Shown here: positions 1-8,191 of the stretch, piece after piece
Layout: each line of letters begins with the position of its first letter
How positions within the stretch are numbered: the first letter of the stretch is position 1
Source of the DNA: an uncultured Blautia sp.
GTDB taxonomy: Bacteria > Bacillota > Clostridia > Lachnospirales > Lachnospiraceae
DNA: 64,000 nucleotides
Reading direction: 5' to 3'
Assembly: GCF_934372025.1 (NCBI RefSeq)
Contig: NZ_CAKROJ010000002.1
Location: forward strand, 62,001-126,000
Position numbers and translations under genes: made by a program
Notes under the pieces: model-generated
Databases searched by the model: none
Told to the model about the DNA's origin: nothing
What the model saw: only the letters and a program-made list of their open reading frames with translations

Positions 1-114
1 GTAAGAGAACTGGCGAGACTTCTTGGTGGTGCCGAGATTACGCAGGCTGTTTTACAAAATGCGAAAGAAATGAAAGAATTGGCACAGATTCATAAAAATA
101 CAAGACTGAAATAG
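1..114 (+). CDS. recN: DNA repair protein RecN, C-terminal end (partial)
   Basis: An open frame runs from the first base to a TAG at 112-114 and encodes the last 37 residues of a protein whose 5' part lies outside the window. The visible peptide (VRELARLLGG, then an Ala/Glu-rich helix ending in NTRLK) matches the extreme C-terminus of RecN, the SMC-like ATPase that acts at DNA double-strand breaks. Position supports this: recN lies directly upstream of spoIVB and spo0A in Bacillus and many Clostridia. No catalytic motif is inside the window, so the call rests on the short tail plus synteny. Confidence 0.8.
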   Translation, partial: VRELARLLGGAEITQAVLQNAKEMKELAQIHKNTRLK

Positions 115-132
115 CTGCATTCACAGCATAAT

Positions 133-170
133 AAGAGAGGATGATCTGAAAGGATCTCTTCTCTTTTTTT
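133..170 (+). terminator. Rho-independent terminator after recN
   Basis: A 9-bp stem (AAGAGAGGA with TCTTCTCTT, one G-U pair) is extended by an inner GATC/GATC pairing and followed by seven T residues. It separates recN from spoIVB and also argues against a spoIVB start at the in-frame ATG at 172. Confidence 0.8.
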
Positions 171-237
171 AATGGAAAATTACTCCGTAATGTTCCTGTT
201 ACAAAAAATACTTACACAAAAGAAAGGATGTGGCAGA

Positions 238-1440
238 ATGGACAGAAAGAAAAAATACCGGCATGTACTCTGGTGGATCATCGGACTGGATCTGCTTGCT
301 GTGATCTGGCTGGGTTATCGATATCTTGACAGAAAGATTCCGGATGAACTTTATGTATCAGAAGGACAGGAACAGCAGGTACAGAAAGTTCTGGATTATC
401 CGCTGCTTTCTTTTGATGATGCAATTACAGTTTCAGGAGACGGAAGCTATCTGTTGTCCGGAAAAATCATGGGAGTATTGCCTTTTAAAGATGTGAAAGT
501 GTCTCCGGCAGACAGTACTACCGTATTTGTAAGTGGCAGTACGGTTGGGATTTATATGGAAACAGAAGGTGTGCTGGTAATAGATACCGGAGAAATAGTT
601 TCTGAAGAAGGATGCGTGGAAAATCCGGCCCGAAATATTGTGAAACCTGGAGATTACATTGTGGCTTTTAATGATGAAACGGTCAGTAATAAAAAAGAAC
701 TGGTAGAAGATCTTGAAAAACTGAATCAGCCGCAGGTAATTCTTGAAGTGTTGAGAAATGGTCAGAAAATTCCATTATCATTGAATCCGGTAAAAGATAT
801 AAAAGGAGAATACAAACTTGGAATATGGGTACGAGATAATACGCAGGGTATAGGAACACTTACCTTTGTAGATAAAAATGGAAATTACGGTGCACTTGGA
901 CATGGAATCAGTGATGTAGATACGGGGGAACTTCTCCATATTGATGACGGGAATCTGTATCAGGCTCAGATTGTGGGAATTCAGAAAGGAAGCAGTGGAA
1001 ATCCGGGAGAACTTGCAGGTCTGATTCATTATGAGACAGAAAAAATTATCGGAAGTATAGAAAAAAACTGTGAACAGGGAATCTATGGAAAGATAACAGA
1101 CGCCTCAGGAGAAATAAATTTTCAGCAAATGGAGGTGGCATATAAACAGGAACTTGAGGTTGGCGAAGCTTCTGTATTGTGCTGTGTAGATGGAAAAGTG
1201 CGTGAGTTTGCGGCAGAGATTACGAGAATCGACATGAATCATGAAGATGCGAATAAAAGTTTTGTGATTCAGGTAACAGATTCGGAACTGCTGGAGATAA
1301 CTGGTGGAATTGTTCAGGGAATGAGTGGAAGCCCGGTGATACAGAACGGGAAATTTGTAGGAGCAATCACACATGTTTTTGTACAGGATTCTACAGGAGG
1401 ATATGGTATTTTTGCAGAAAATATGTTGAAGAATATCTGA
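238..1440 (+). CDS. spoIVB: SpoIVB peptidase, sporulation signalling protease
   Basis: The 400-residue product is the S55-family serine peptidase that, in Bacillus, is secreted from the forespore and cleaves SpoIVFA so that pro-sigma-K is processed in the mother cell. One membrane segment lies at about residues 10-30, a PDZ domain at about 130-190, and the peptidase domain fills the C-terminal half, with His222 in GALGHGISD and the serine motif GMSGSP at 361-366. The start was placed at 238 rather than at the in-frame ATG at 172, because AAAGGATG lies at the right distance upstream of 238 while 172 abuts the recN terminator. The gene sits just before spo0A, as in Bacillus. Family assignment is very secure; its exact substrate in this organism is not shown by sequence. 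Confidence 0.95.
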   Translation: MDRKKKYRHVLWWIIGLDLLAVIWLGYRYLDRKIPDELYVSEGQEQQVQKVLDYPLLSFDDAITVSGDGSYLLSGKIMGVLPFKDVKVSPADSTTVFVSGSTVGIYMETEGVLVIDTGEIVSEEGCVENPARNIVKPGDYIVAFNDETVSNKKELVEDLEKLNQPQVILEVLRNGQKIPLSLNPVKDIKGEYKLGIWVRDNTQGIGTLTFVDKNGNYGALGHGISDVDTGELLHIDDGNLYQAQIVGIQKGSSGNPGELAGLIHYETEKIIGSIEKNCEQGIYGKITDASGEINFQQMEVAYKQELEVGEASVLCCVDGKVREFAAEITRIDMNHEDANKSFVIQVTDSELLEITGGIVQGMSGSPVIQNGKFVGAITHVFVQDSTGGYGIFAENMLKNI

Positions 1441-1489
1441 AAACGTCGATTCAGGACGAACGAAAATCCAGTGTTTCAGCCTGTTTCGC

Positions 1490-1519
1490 TTGATTTCGCG
1501 AAGGCCTTTCCACTATAAT
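1490..1519 (+). promoter_or_regulatory. Promoter of spo0A (vegetative type)
   Basis: TTGATT at 1490-1495 and a perfect TATAAT at 1514-1519 are separated by 18 bases, 52 bases before the spo0A start codon. GGACGAA (1454-1460) upstream matches six of seven positions of the 0A-box consensus TGNCGAA, which could allow autoregulation, but this is weak. Confidence 0.6.
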
Positions 1520-1570
1520 GTCTTTGTTGTTAAGGAAGAAGATTTTTGTTGGTTAGGAGGGAAAGGCCTC

Positions 1571-2395
1571 ATGGAAAAATTAAATGTGGCGATTGCAGAT
1601 GATAACGTAAAAATGACAGAAATACTTGGTCAGATGATCGAAGAAGATAAAGATCTGACGCTGGTCGGGAAGGCACATAATGGAGAAGAAATCTGCAACA
1701 TCATAAGAGAAAAAGAACCAGATGTTGTAGTACTTGATATTATTATGCCGAAGATGGACGGACTTACTGTTATGGAACACTGCAGCCATGATGCACAGGT
1801 GAAAAAACAGCCGGCATTTATTATTGTCTCAGCAGTCGGACAGGAAAGAATTACAGAGGATGCGTTTAATCTTGGCGCATATTATTATATGCTGAAACCT
1901 TTTGACAAACAGGTGCTCCTGAGTCGGATCAAACATATACGCCGAGGAAATGAGAGAAAAATGAGGGAACCGGTGAGACAGACAGTTCGTGAAGAAACGG
2001 CACCATATGGAAAAAGAAATCTGGAAAACGATGTGACAAATATCATACATGAGATTGGTGTTCCGGCACACATAAAAGGATACCAGTATCTCAGAGATGC
2101 AATTATTCTGTCGGTAAATGATATGGAGATGCTTAATTCTATTACCAAGGTACTCTATCCGACAATTGCAAAGAAGCATCAGACAACACCAAGCAGGGTG
2201 GAGAGAGCTATACGGCATGCAATAGAAGTGGCATGGAGTCGGGGCAAAATGGATACGATTGATGCATTGTTTGGGTATACCGTCAGCACAGGAAAAGGTA
2301 AACCGACAAATTCTGAGTTCATTGCGCTTATTGCAGATAAAATTCGCCTTGAATACAAAAATCACTCTTTTCAACAAAGTGGTTTTGGAGTATAA
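1571..2395 (+). CDS. spo0A: Sporulation master regulator Spo0A
   Basis: The 274-residue response regulator commits the cell to sporulation when phosphorylated. The receiver domain occupies residues 1-120 with the acidic pair near the N-terminus, Asp56 in VLDIIMPKMDG as phospho-acceptor, and the conserved Thr/Ser and KPF lysine (LKPFDKQ). A linker follows, and the Spo0A_C DNA-binding domain includes the recognition-helix region TTPSRVERAIRHAIEVAW. The ATG at 1571 follows AGGAGGG and fits the family N-terminus; the reading frame upstream of it is not expected to be coding. It is transcribed in the same direction as spoIVB but from its own promoter. In Clostridia Spo0A is usually phosphorylated directly by orphan kinases; none is encoded nearby. 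Confidence 0.98.
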   Translation: MEKLNVAIADDNVKMTEILGQMIEEDKDLTLVGKAHNGEEICNIIREKEPDVVVLDIIMPKMDGLTVMEHCSHDAQVKKQPAFIIVSAVGQERITEDAFNLGAYYYMLKPFDKQVLLSRIKHIRRGNERKMREPVRQTVREETAPYGKRNLENDVTNIIHEIGVPAHIKGYQYLRDAIILSVNDMEMLNSITKVLYPTIAKKHQTTPSRVERAIRHAIEVAWSRGKMDTIDALFGYTVSTGKGKPTNSEFIALIADKIRLEYKNHSFQQSGFGV

Positions 2396-2469
2396 TAAAC
2401 AAAAGGCCTGTCGCAGGCGAAAATGTCAGAAAATACACTGATATTTTGATACAAGGAGGGCATTTACAG

Positions 2470-3918
2470 ATGAAAAATATTTTATTTGCAACATCAGAAG
2501 CGGTACCATTTATTAAAACAGGAGGTCTTGCCGACGTAGCCGGAGCACTTCCAAAGTGTTTTGATAAGCGCTATTTTGATGTACGTGTTATTTTACCAAA
2601 ATATGCCTGCATGAAGCAGGAATGGAAAGATAAAATGGAGTATGTCACTCATTTTTATATGGATCTGGGATATAAAAACTGTTATGTTGGCATTATGCAT
2701 ATGGAATATGATGGAATACAGTTTTATTTTATCGATAATGAGTATTATTTCAGCGGACCGAAGCCATATGACAGTGCACCGTGGGATCTTGAGAAATTTG
2801 CATTCTTCTCAAAAGCAGTACTGTCTGTTCTTCCGGTAATCGGTTTCCGCCCGGATGTAATTCACTGTCATGACTGGCAGACAGGTCTTGTTCCTGTTTA
2901 CCTTCATGATTCTTTCCAGCAGAATGAATTTTTCTGGGGAATCAAAACAGTTATGACGATTCATAACCTGAAATTCCAGGGAGTATGGGATGTTAAGACC
3001 GTTCAGGGAATTACAGGACTTTCTGATTATTATTTTGCACCGGACAAACTGGAAGCGTATGAAGATGCTAATTTCCTGAAAGGCGGTATTGTATTTGCTG
3101 ATGCAGTCACAACTGTAAGTAATACATATGCAGAGGAAATCAAAACACCATTTTATGGTGAACGTCTGGATGGACTGCTTAATGCAAGAGCACATGATCT
3201 GCGCGGTATTGTCAATGGAATCGATTATGATGTATTTAATCCGGAGACGGATAAATGTATTGCACAGAACTATAATGCCAAGACATTCCGTAAGGAAAAA
3301 GTGAAAAATAAGATTCAGCTGCAGAGAGATCTTGGACTGAATGAAGATCCGAATGCAATGCTGATCGGAATTGTTTCCCGACTGACAGATCAGAAGGGCT
3401 TTGACCTGATTGCATATGTGATGGATGAACTCTGTCAGGATGCTGTACAGATTGTGGTACTTGGAACAGGTGAAGAACGTTATGAAAACATGTTCCGTCA
3501 TTTTGACTGGAAATATCATGGCAAAGTATCTGCACAGATTTATTATGATGAACCTCTTTCACACAGAATCTATGCTGCATCTGATGCGTTCCTGATGCCG
3601 TCTCTGTTTGAACCTTGCGGACTCAGCCAGCTGATGAGCCTTCGTTATGGAACACTGCCGATCGTTCGTGAGACAGGTGGACTGAAGGATACCGTACAGC
3701 CGTATAATGAGTTTGAAGGAACCGGTACAGGATTCAGCTTTACAAACTATAATGCACATGAGATGCTTGCAACAGTACGTAATGCAGAGCGTGTATTCTA
3801 TGATAATAAACGTGAATGGAATAAGATGGTTGACCGGGCAATGGCTGCTGATTTCTCATGGAGCCATTCCGCAGCACAGTATGAAGAAATGTATAACTGG
3901 CTGATTGGTGACAAATAA
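2470..3918 (+). CDS. glgA: Glycogen synthase (ADP-glucose)
   Basis: The 482-residue GT5 enzyme adds glucose from ADP-glucose to the non-reducing end of alpha-1,4-glucan. The N-terminal Rossmann domain opens with the KTGGLADV nucleotide-sugar-binding loop, HDWQTGLVPVYL follows, and the C-terminal half carries SRLTDQKGFDL and the acceptor/donor loop PSLFEPCGLSQL. Length is typical for bacterial GlgA (about 475-480). AAGGAGGG lies ten bases before the ATG at 2470, so that start was preferred to an upstream ATG at 2446. No other glg gene is adjacent. The gene stands alone between spo0A and recA, a placement that could couple granulose or glycogen storage to sporulation, though this is inference. 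Confidence 0.96.
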   Translation: MKNILFATSEAVPFIKTGGLADVAGALPKCFDKRYFDVRVILPKYACMKQEWKDKMEYVTHFYMDLGYKNCYVGIMHMEYDGIQFYFIDNEYYFSGPKPYDSAPWDLEKFAFFSKAVLSVLPVIGFRPDVIHCHDWQTGLVPVYLHDSFQQNEFFWGIKTVMTIHNLKFQGVWDVKTVQGITGLSDYYFAPDKLEAYEDANFLKGGIVFADAVTTVSNTYAEEIKTPFYGERLDGLLNARAHDLRGIVNGIDYDVFNPETDKCIAQNYNAKTFRKEKVKNKIQLQRDLGLNEDPNAMLIGIVSRLTDQKGFDLIAYVMDELCQDAVQIVVLGTGEERYENMFRHFDWKYHGKVSAQIYYDEPLSHRIYAASDAFLMPSLFEPCGLSQLMSLRYGTLPIVRETGGLKDTVQPYNEFEGTGTGFSFTNYNAHEMLATVRNAERVFYDNKREWNKMVDRAMAADFSWSHSAAQYEEMYNWLIGDK

Positions 3919-3932
3919 AAATAATAAAATCT

Positions 3933-3966
3933 TGAGGGGCACTGTGTAAAAACAGTGCCTCTTTTG
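3933..3966 (+). terminator. Terminator after glgA
   Basis: GAGGGGCACTGT pairs with ACAGTGCCTCT (one wobble) around a short A-rich loop and runs into TTTT. Confidence 0.85.
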
Positions 3967-3976
3967 TCGAAAAGTT

Positions 3977-4004
3977 TTGCTTGACTTTATCGGAGATTTA
4001 TAAT
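3977..4004 (+). promoter_or_regulatory. Promoter of recA
   Basis: TTGCTT (3977-3982) and a perfect TATAAT (3999-4004) are 16 bases apart. A better-looking TTGACT at 3981 is only 12 bases from the same -10 and so cannot be its partner. The SOS operator lies directly downstream. Confidence 0.6.
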
Positions 4005-4023
4005 AGCATATAAGAAGAAAACA

Positions 4024-4037
4024 CGAACATAGGTTTG
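4024..4037 (+). promoter_or_regulatory. LexA (DinR) SOS box of recA
   Basis: CGAACATAGGTTTG matches the Gram-positive LexA operator CGAACRNRYGTTYC at about 12 of 14 positions and lies 20 bases downstream of the -10 element, where bound LexA would block transcription. This supports ordinary SOS induction of recA, and possibly recX, by DNA damage. Confidence 0.75.
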
Positions 4038-4076
4038 GTATTGGCTTATTAAATAAATTTAAGGAGAATTCATAAG

Positions 4077-5132
4077 ATGATGAATGAAGAGAAGCAAAAG
4101 GCCCTGGAAGCAGCTCTTGGCCAGATAGAGAAGCATTATGGTAAGGGATCTGTAATGAAACTTGGAGATTCCAGCTCCAGCATGGTAGTTGAGGCTGTTC
4201 CGACCGGGTCTCTTGGTCTGGATATTGCACTTGGAGTTGGTGGTGTGCCGAAGGGACGAATTGTAGAGATTTATGGTCCTGAATCCAGTGGTAAGACTAC
4301 AGTTGCATTACATATGGTAGCGGAAGTGCAGAAGCGTGGTGGAATTGCAGGATTTATCGATGCAGAGCATGCACTGGATCCTGTATATGCGAAGAATATC
4401 GGTGTAGACATTGATAATTTATATATTTCACAGCCGGATAATGGTGAACAGGCTCTTGAGATTACAGAGACAATGGTTCGTTCCGGTGCGGTAGACATTG
4501 TGATCGTTGACTCTGTTGCAGCACTTGTTCCAAAGGCCGAAATCGAAGGCGATATGGGAGACAGTCATGTAGGACTTCATGCACGACTGATGTCTCAGGC
4601 ACTGAGAAAACTGACTGCGGCAATCAGCCGTTCCAACTGTGTGGTTATTTTTATTAACCAGCTGCGTGAAAAAGTTGGTGTCATGTTTGGTAATCCGGAA
4701 ACAACTACCGGTGGACGTGCACTGAAGTTCTATGCATCTGTTCGTCTGGATGTCAGAAGAACAGAGACACTGAAGCAGGGTGGCGAGATGGTAGGTAACC
4801 ATGTAAAGGTGAAAGTTGTGAAGAATAAAGTGGCTCCGCCATTTAAACAGGCTGAATTTGATATTATGTTTGGTACCGGTATTTCCAGAGAAGGTGAGAT
4901 TCTTGATCTGGCATCTGAATGTAATGTAGTGAATAAGAGCGGTGCGTGGTATTCCTATAATGGAGAACGTATCGGTCAGGGAAGAGAAAATGTTAAAGTA
5001 TTCCTGAAAGATCACCCGGAAATTTGTGAAGAGATTGAGAAGCAGGTGAGAATCCAGTATCATCTTCTTCCGGAAGAAGAGGGAACACAGCCAAAGACAG
5101 AAACACAGGAAGCTGAAGAAGAGCAGGAATAA
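4077..5132 (+). CDS. recA: Recombinase RecA
   Basis: The 351-residue protein is the strand-exchange ATPase that also triggers LexA self-cleavage. Walker A GPESSGKT lies at about residues 66-73, Walker B VDIVIVDSVAAL at about 140-150, then loop L1 and the FINQLREKVGVMFGNPETTTGGRALKF region that contains loop L2. The C-terminal tail is strongly acidic (EEEGT...EAEEEQE), as is normal for RecA. Two adjacent ATGs (4077 and 4080) follow AAGGAG; either may be used. recX begins four bases after the stop, so the two are probably co-transcribed under the SOS box. Confidence 0.99.
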   Translation: MMNEEKQKALEAALGQIEKHYGKGSVMKLGDSSSSMVVEAVPTGSLGLDIALGVGGVPKGRIVEIYGPESSGKTTVALHMVAEVQKRGGIAGFIDAEHALDPVYAKNIGVDIDNLYISQPDNGEQALEITETMVRSGAVDIVIVDSVAALVPKAEIEGDMGDSHVGLHARLMSQALRKLTAAISRSNCVVIFINQLREKVGVMFGNPETTTGGRALKFYASVRLDVRRTETLKQGGEMVGNHVKVKVVKNKVAPPFKQAEFDIMFGTGISREGEILDLASECNVVNKSGAWYSYNGERIGQGRENVKVFLKDHPEICEEIEKQVRIQYHLLPEEEGTQPKTETQEAEEEQE

Positions 5133-5136
5133 TTAA

Positions 5137-5625
5137 ATGACAGATATGGAACAGCAGCACAAAGAGGCTCGCAAAAAAGCCCTGAAGCTTCTGGAACATA
5201 TGGACCGCACGGAGAAGGGATTATATGATCGGCTTCTCCGTGCCGGCTTTTCAGAAGCTGTGGCAGCAGATGCAGTAGATTATGTGAAGGGTTACGGGTA
5301 TGTCGATGACCGGAGATATGCAAGAAATTATATCATGTATCGGATCCATGACAGGAGCCGGCAGAAGATATTTCAGGAACTTCAGCAGAAGGGCGTAGAT
5401 CGTCCGACGATTCAGTATGCCTGGGAAGAAGCCGCAGAACTGGAGGAGCCGGACGAGAGAAGGCTTCTTCGAAAGATGGTAGAGAAGAAATATGAGCCGG
5501 GTACACAGCTTGAGGAGAAAGAGATGAGACGTCTGTTTGGCTATCTGTCCCGTCGTGGTTTTCGTTCAGGTGACATATTCTCAGTGTTGGAAGAGATGAA
5601 TATTTCACAGCATTCTCAGGCATAA
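5137..5625 (+). CDS. recX: Regulatory protein RecX
   Basis: The 162-residue protein consists of tandem three-helix RecX repeats (for example RTEKGLYDRLLRAGFSEAVAADAVDYVKGYGYVDD split over the first repeat) and is expected to bind the RecA filament and limit its activity. It starts four bases after recA, an arrangement that keeps the two proteins in proportion. Length and the YGYVDDRRYA motif are typical. A second in-frame ATG at 5146 could also serve as start. Confidence 0.93.
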   Translation: MTDMEQQHKEARKKALKLLEHMDRTEKGLYDRLLRAGFSEAVAADAVDYVKGYGYVDDRRYARNYIMYRIHDRSRQKIFQELQQKGVDRPTIQYAWEEAAELEEPDERRLLRKMVEKKYEPGTQLEEKEMRRLFGYLSRRGFRSGDIFSVLEEMNISQHSQA

Positions 5626-5653
5626 TGATATTTTACAAATTCTGTAGAAAAAC

Positions 5654-5682
5654 TTGACATAATTCTTAAAAACAGATAAACT
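5654..5682 (+). promoter_or_regulatory. Promoter of rny
   Basis: A perfect TTGACA (5654-5659) is followed after 17 bases by TAAACT (5677-5682). Confidence 0.65.
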
Positions 5683-5729
5683 TGTATTGTTGTATTTGTA
5701 CAATGAAAACTAAATAAGGAGGTGCTCCT

Positions 5730-7289
5730 GTGGCAATCACAATTATTGTTGCAATTGTCGCTGTAGCGGTCGCACTGCTTATTGCGGTTCCTCTTACTTG
5801 CAAGGTTGCTGTTGATAACAAAGCAAAGAAAGATGCTGAAGTTGTTGGCACAGCAGAAGACAGAGCAAGAAGCATCATAGATGAAGCTTTAAAAGCTGCT
5901 GAGACGAAGAAAAGAGAAGCTTTATTGGAAGTAAAGGAAGAATCCCTCAGAACAAAGAATGAACTTGAGAAGGAAACCAAGGAACGAAGATCTGAACTGC
6001 AGAAATATGAGAGACGTGTTTTATCAAAAGAAGAGACTGTTGATAAAAAAGCGGATGCAGTAGAGAAGCGTGAGGCAGAGTGTACGGCAAAGATTGCTGA
6101 GTTACAAAAAAGAGAAAAGAAAGTAGACGAACTTGAACAAAAAGGAGTACAGGAACTGGAAAGAATTTCCGGTCTGACCTCCGACCAGGCAAAAGACGAG
6201 TTACTCAGAAGTGTAGAGGATGACGTCAAAGTTGATGTTGCCAGAATGTACAAGGAACTGGAGAACAGAGCCAAAGAAGATGCTGGCAAGAAAGCAAAAG
6301 AGTACGTAGTAAACGCAATTCAGAAATGTGCAGTTGATCATGTTTCAGAGACTACAATTTCTGTTGTACAGCTTCCTAGTGACGAGATGAAGGGTAGAAT
6401 TATCGGACGTGAAGGACGTAATATTCGTACTCTTGAAACTCTGACTGGTGTGGATCTTATTATTGATGATACACCGGAAGCAGTTGTGTTATCAGCCTTT
6501 GATCCGATTCGACGTGAAATTGCCAGAGTTGCTCTGGAAAAACTGATCGTTGACGGACGTATTCATCCGGCAAGAATCGAAGAAATGGTAGAGAAAGCAC
6601 AGAAAGAAGTAGAAACTCAGATTCGCGAAGATGGTGAGAATGCTGCAATGGATGTCGGTGTTCATGGTATCCATCCGGAATTGTTGAAACTTCTCGGACG
6701 TATGAAATTCCGTTCAAGCTATGGACAGAATGCTTTGAAACATTCAATCGAAGTGGCACAGCTTTCAGGACTTCTCGCAGGAGAAATCGGTGTAGATGTT
6801 CGTATGGCAAAACGTGCCGGATTACTTCATGATATCGGTAAATCCATTGACCATGAAGTAGAAGGTTCACATATTCAGATTGGTGTTGATCTTTGTAAAA
6901 AATACAAAGAATCTGCAATTGTTATTAACACAGTTGCTTCTCATCATGGGGATGTGGAACCAGAATCTCTTGTTGCATGTATTGTACAGGCAGCTGATGC
7001 TATTTCAGCAGCCAGACCAGGTGCTAGAAGAGAGACACTTGAGACTTACACAAATCGTTTGAAACAGTTGGAAGACATTACAAATGAATTTAAGGGAGTC
7101 GACAAGTCATTTGCTATTCAGGCAGGCAGGGAAATTCGTGTAATGGTAGTACCGGAGCAGGTTACAGATGCAGATATGGTTCTGTTGGCGAGAGATATCT
7201 CCAAGCAGATTGAAGCTGAACTGGAATATCCGGGTCAGATTAAAGTCAATGTGATCCGTGAGAGCCGTGCGGTTGATTATGCGAAATAA
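5730..7289 (+). CDS. rny: Ribonuclease Y
   Basis: The 519-residue membrane-anchored endoribonuclease initiates mRNA decay in Firmicutes. An N-terminal membrane segment (residues 2-24, Ile/Val/Ala-rich) is followed by a long charged coiled coil to about residue 200, a KH domain with GRIIGREGRNIRTLE near 212-226, and an HD phosphohydrolase domain with His367-Asp368 in LLHDIGKSID. Translation starts at a GTG preceded by AAGGAGGTG at 5717-5724, a very strong site. It is located after recA-recX as in many Clostridia and has its own promoter and terminator. Length agrees with B. subtilis RNase Y (520). Confidence 0.97.
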   Translation: MAITIIVAIVAVAVALLIAVPLTCKVAVDNKAKKDAEVVGTAEDRARSIIDEALKAAETKKREALLEVKEESLRTKNELEKETKERRSELQKYERRVLSKEETVDKKADAVEKREAECTAKIAELQKREKKVDELEQKGVQELERISGLTSDQAKDELLRSVEDDVKVDVARMYKELENRAKEDAGKKAKEYVVNAIQKCAVDHVSETTISVVQLPSDEMKGRIIGREGRNIRTLETLTGVDLIIDDTPEAVVLSAFDPIRREIARVALEKLIVDGRIHPARIEEMVEKAQKEVETQIREDGENAAMDVGVHGIHPELLKLLGRMKFRSSYGQNALKHSIEVAQLSGLLAGEIGVDVRMAKRAGLLHDIGKSIDHEVEGSHIQIGVDLCKKYKESAIVINTVASHHGDVEPESLVACIVQAADAISAARPGARRETLETYTNRLKQLEDITNEFKGVDKSFAIQAGREIRVMVVPEQVTDADMVLLARDISKQIEAELEYPGQIKVNVIRESRAVDYAK

Positions 7290-7324
7290 TTTTTCAGAAA
7301 CATAAACGTTCAGAGTGACGCTCA

Positions 7325-7364
7325 AAAAGAGTATGATACTAAAATGTATCATGCTCTTTTTTTC
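7325..7364 (+). terminator. Terminator after rny
   Basis: GAGTATGATAC pairs with GTATCATGCTC (one wobble) around TAAAAT, flanked by AAA and a run of seven T. Confidence 0.92.
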
Positions 7365-7410
7365 GTTCTAACAACAGCAGAAATCTCGTAGACTGATATG
7401 GGGTGAAGCA

Positions 7411-8004
7411 ATGAAAAATAATCTGTTTATATACAGAAACAGAAAATTTCCGGGAGAACTGATTTTTCTTGTGGGATTTGTAACAGGAATCATTTTACCC
7501 AATCTTATGTTCAAAATGAAATGGAGACAGGAAACAGCCTCTGCGTTATATCTTTTGGGAATTTATGCTGGCGAGGGCGGTGTAGATTATGTTGGGAAAG
7601 TTATAAAAATGCGTGCTGGTATATTTCTACTGGCAGCAGGAAGCGGTCTTACAATTTTTGGAATTCCAGTTGCAGTAGTGGGGGTGCTGATGACAGGAAT
7701 AAATCTTGCTATGCTGCTTACCATGTCAATTCTTCAGTTTGGATTACAGGGAGGTCTGATAGGAGTATGCCTGCTTTTTCCACAATGGGTTCTGTATCTG
7801 CCCTGTATTATGGCAGGGTGTGGAATTGTATATGAAAGTTCTGTACAGATATGGAAAAACAGAACTTTTTTTCCTGGTCATATTGCATGGTATCTGATAA
7901 AGGTAATGGTATGTGCAGTCTGTTTTGGTGTTGGAATCTTACTGGAGATTTATTGCAATCCGATCATAACAAAAATTATGATACAAAATTTAAAAATATT
8001 TTAA
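7411..8004 (+). CDS. spoIIM: Stage II sporulation protein M-like membrane protein
   Basis: The 197-residue, very hydrophobic protein has about five membrane segments: residues 17-33, 68-90, 92-112, 115-138 and 165-183. Length and the order of helices resemble SpoIIM, a component of the DMP (SpoIID-SpoIIM-SpoIIP) machine that drives engulfment of the forespore. The location directly upstream of a XerD-type recombinase is the usual spoIIM location in Clostridia and near that in Bacillus, and it is the main support, because primary-sequence conservation in this family is low. GGGGTG provides the ribosome-binding site. A general membrane protein of unknown role is the alternative. Confidence 0.65.
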   Translation: MKNNLFIYRNRKFPGELIFLVGFVTGIILPNLMFKMKWRQETASALYLLGIYAGEGGVDYVGKVIKMRAGIFLLAAGSGLTIFGIPVAVVGVLMTGINLAMLLTMSILQFGLQGGLIGVCLLFPQWVLYLPCIMAGCGIVYESSVQIWKNRTFFPGHIAWYLIKVMVCAVCFGVGILLEIYCNPIITKIMIQNLKIF

Positions 8005-8107
8005 CGTAGAATTTACAATATATAGTATTGGTTTACAATAAACCTCCGATATTTGGTAGATGGTACGAAAAACCTTGATTTTAAAGGAAATTTGTGTAAA
8101 AAAACGT

Positions 8108-8136
8108 TTGATTTTATGTAAAATTGCAAGTATAAT
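8108..8136 (+). promoter_or_regulatory. Promoter of xerD
   Basis: TTGATT (8108-8113) and a perfect TATAAT (8131-8136) have the ideal 17-base spacing, 55 bases before the xerD ATG. The rest of the 187-base gap contains only a small hairpin (GGTTTA-CAA-TAAACC near 8030) with no T-run. Confidence 0.75.
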
Positions 8137-8191
8137 ACAGATACATTTGGGGAAGCTGTAGTCGTAGTATAAATATGGGGATGTAACAGTA

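Noticed and set aside
172..237. Upstream in-frame start for spoIVB
   Set aside because: The ATG at 172 touches the recN terminator T-run and has no ribosome-binding site; the ATG at 238 has one.
1441..1513. Spo0A boxes upstream of spo0A
   Set aside because: Only near-matches (GGACGAA, TTCGCGA) were found; not enough for a separate feature.
2406..2418. GCCTG-TCG-CAGGC hairpin after spo0A as a terminator
   Set aside because: The stem is five pairs and no T-run follows; read-through into glgA seems likely.
3981..4004. TTGACT as -35 of recA
   Set aside because: Only 12 bases separate it from TATAAT; TTGCTT at 3977 gives a workable 16.
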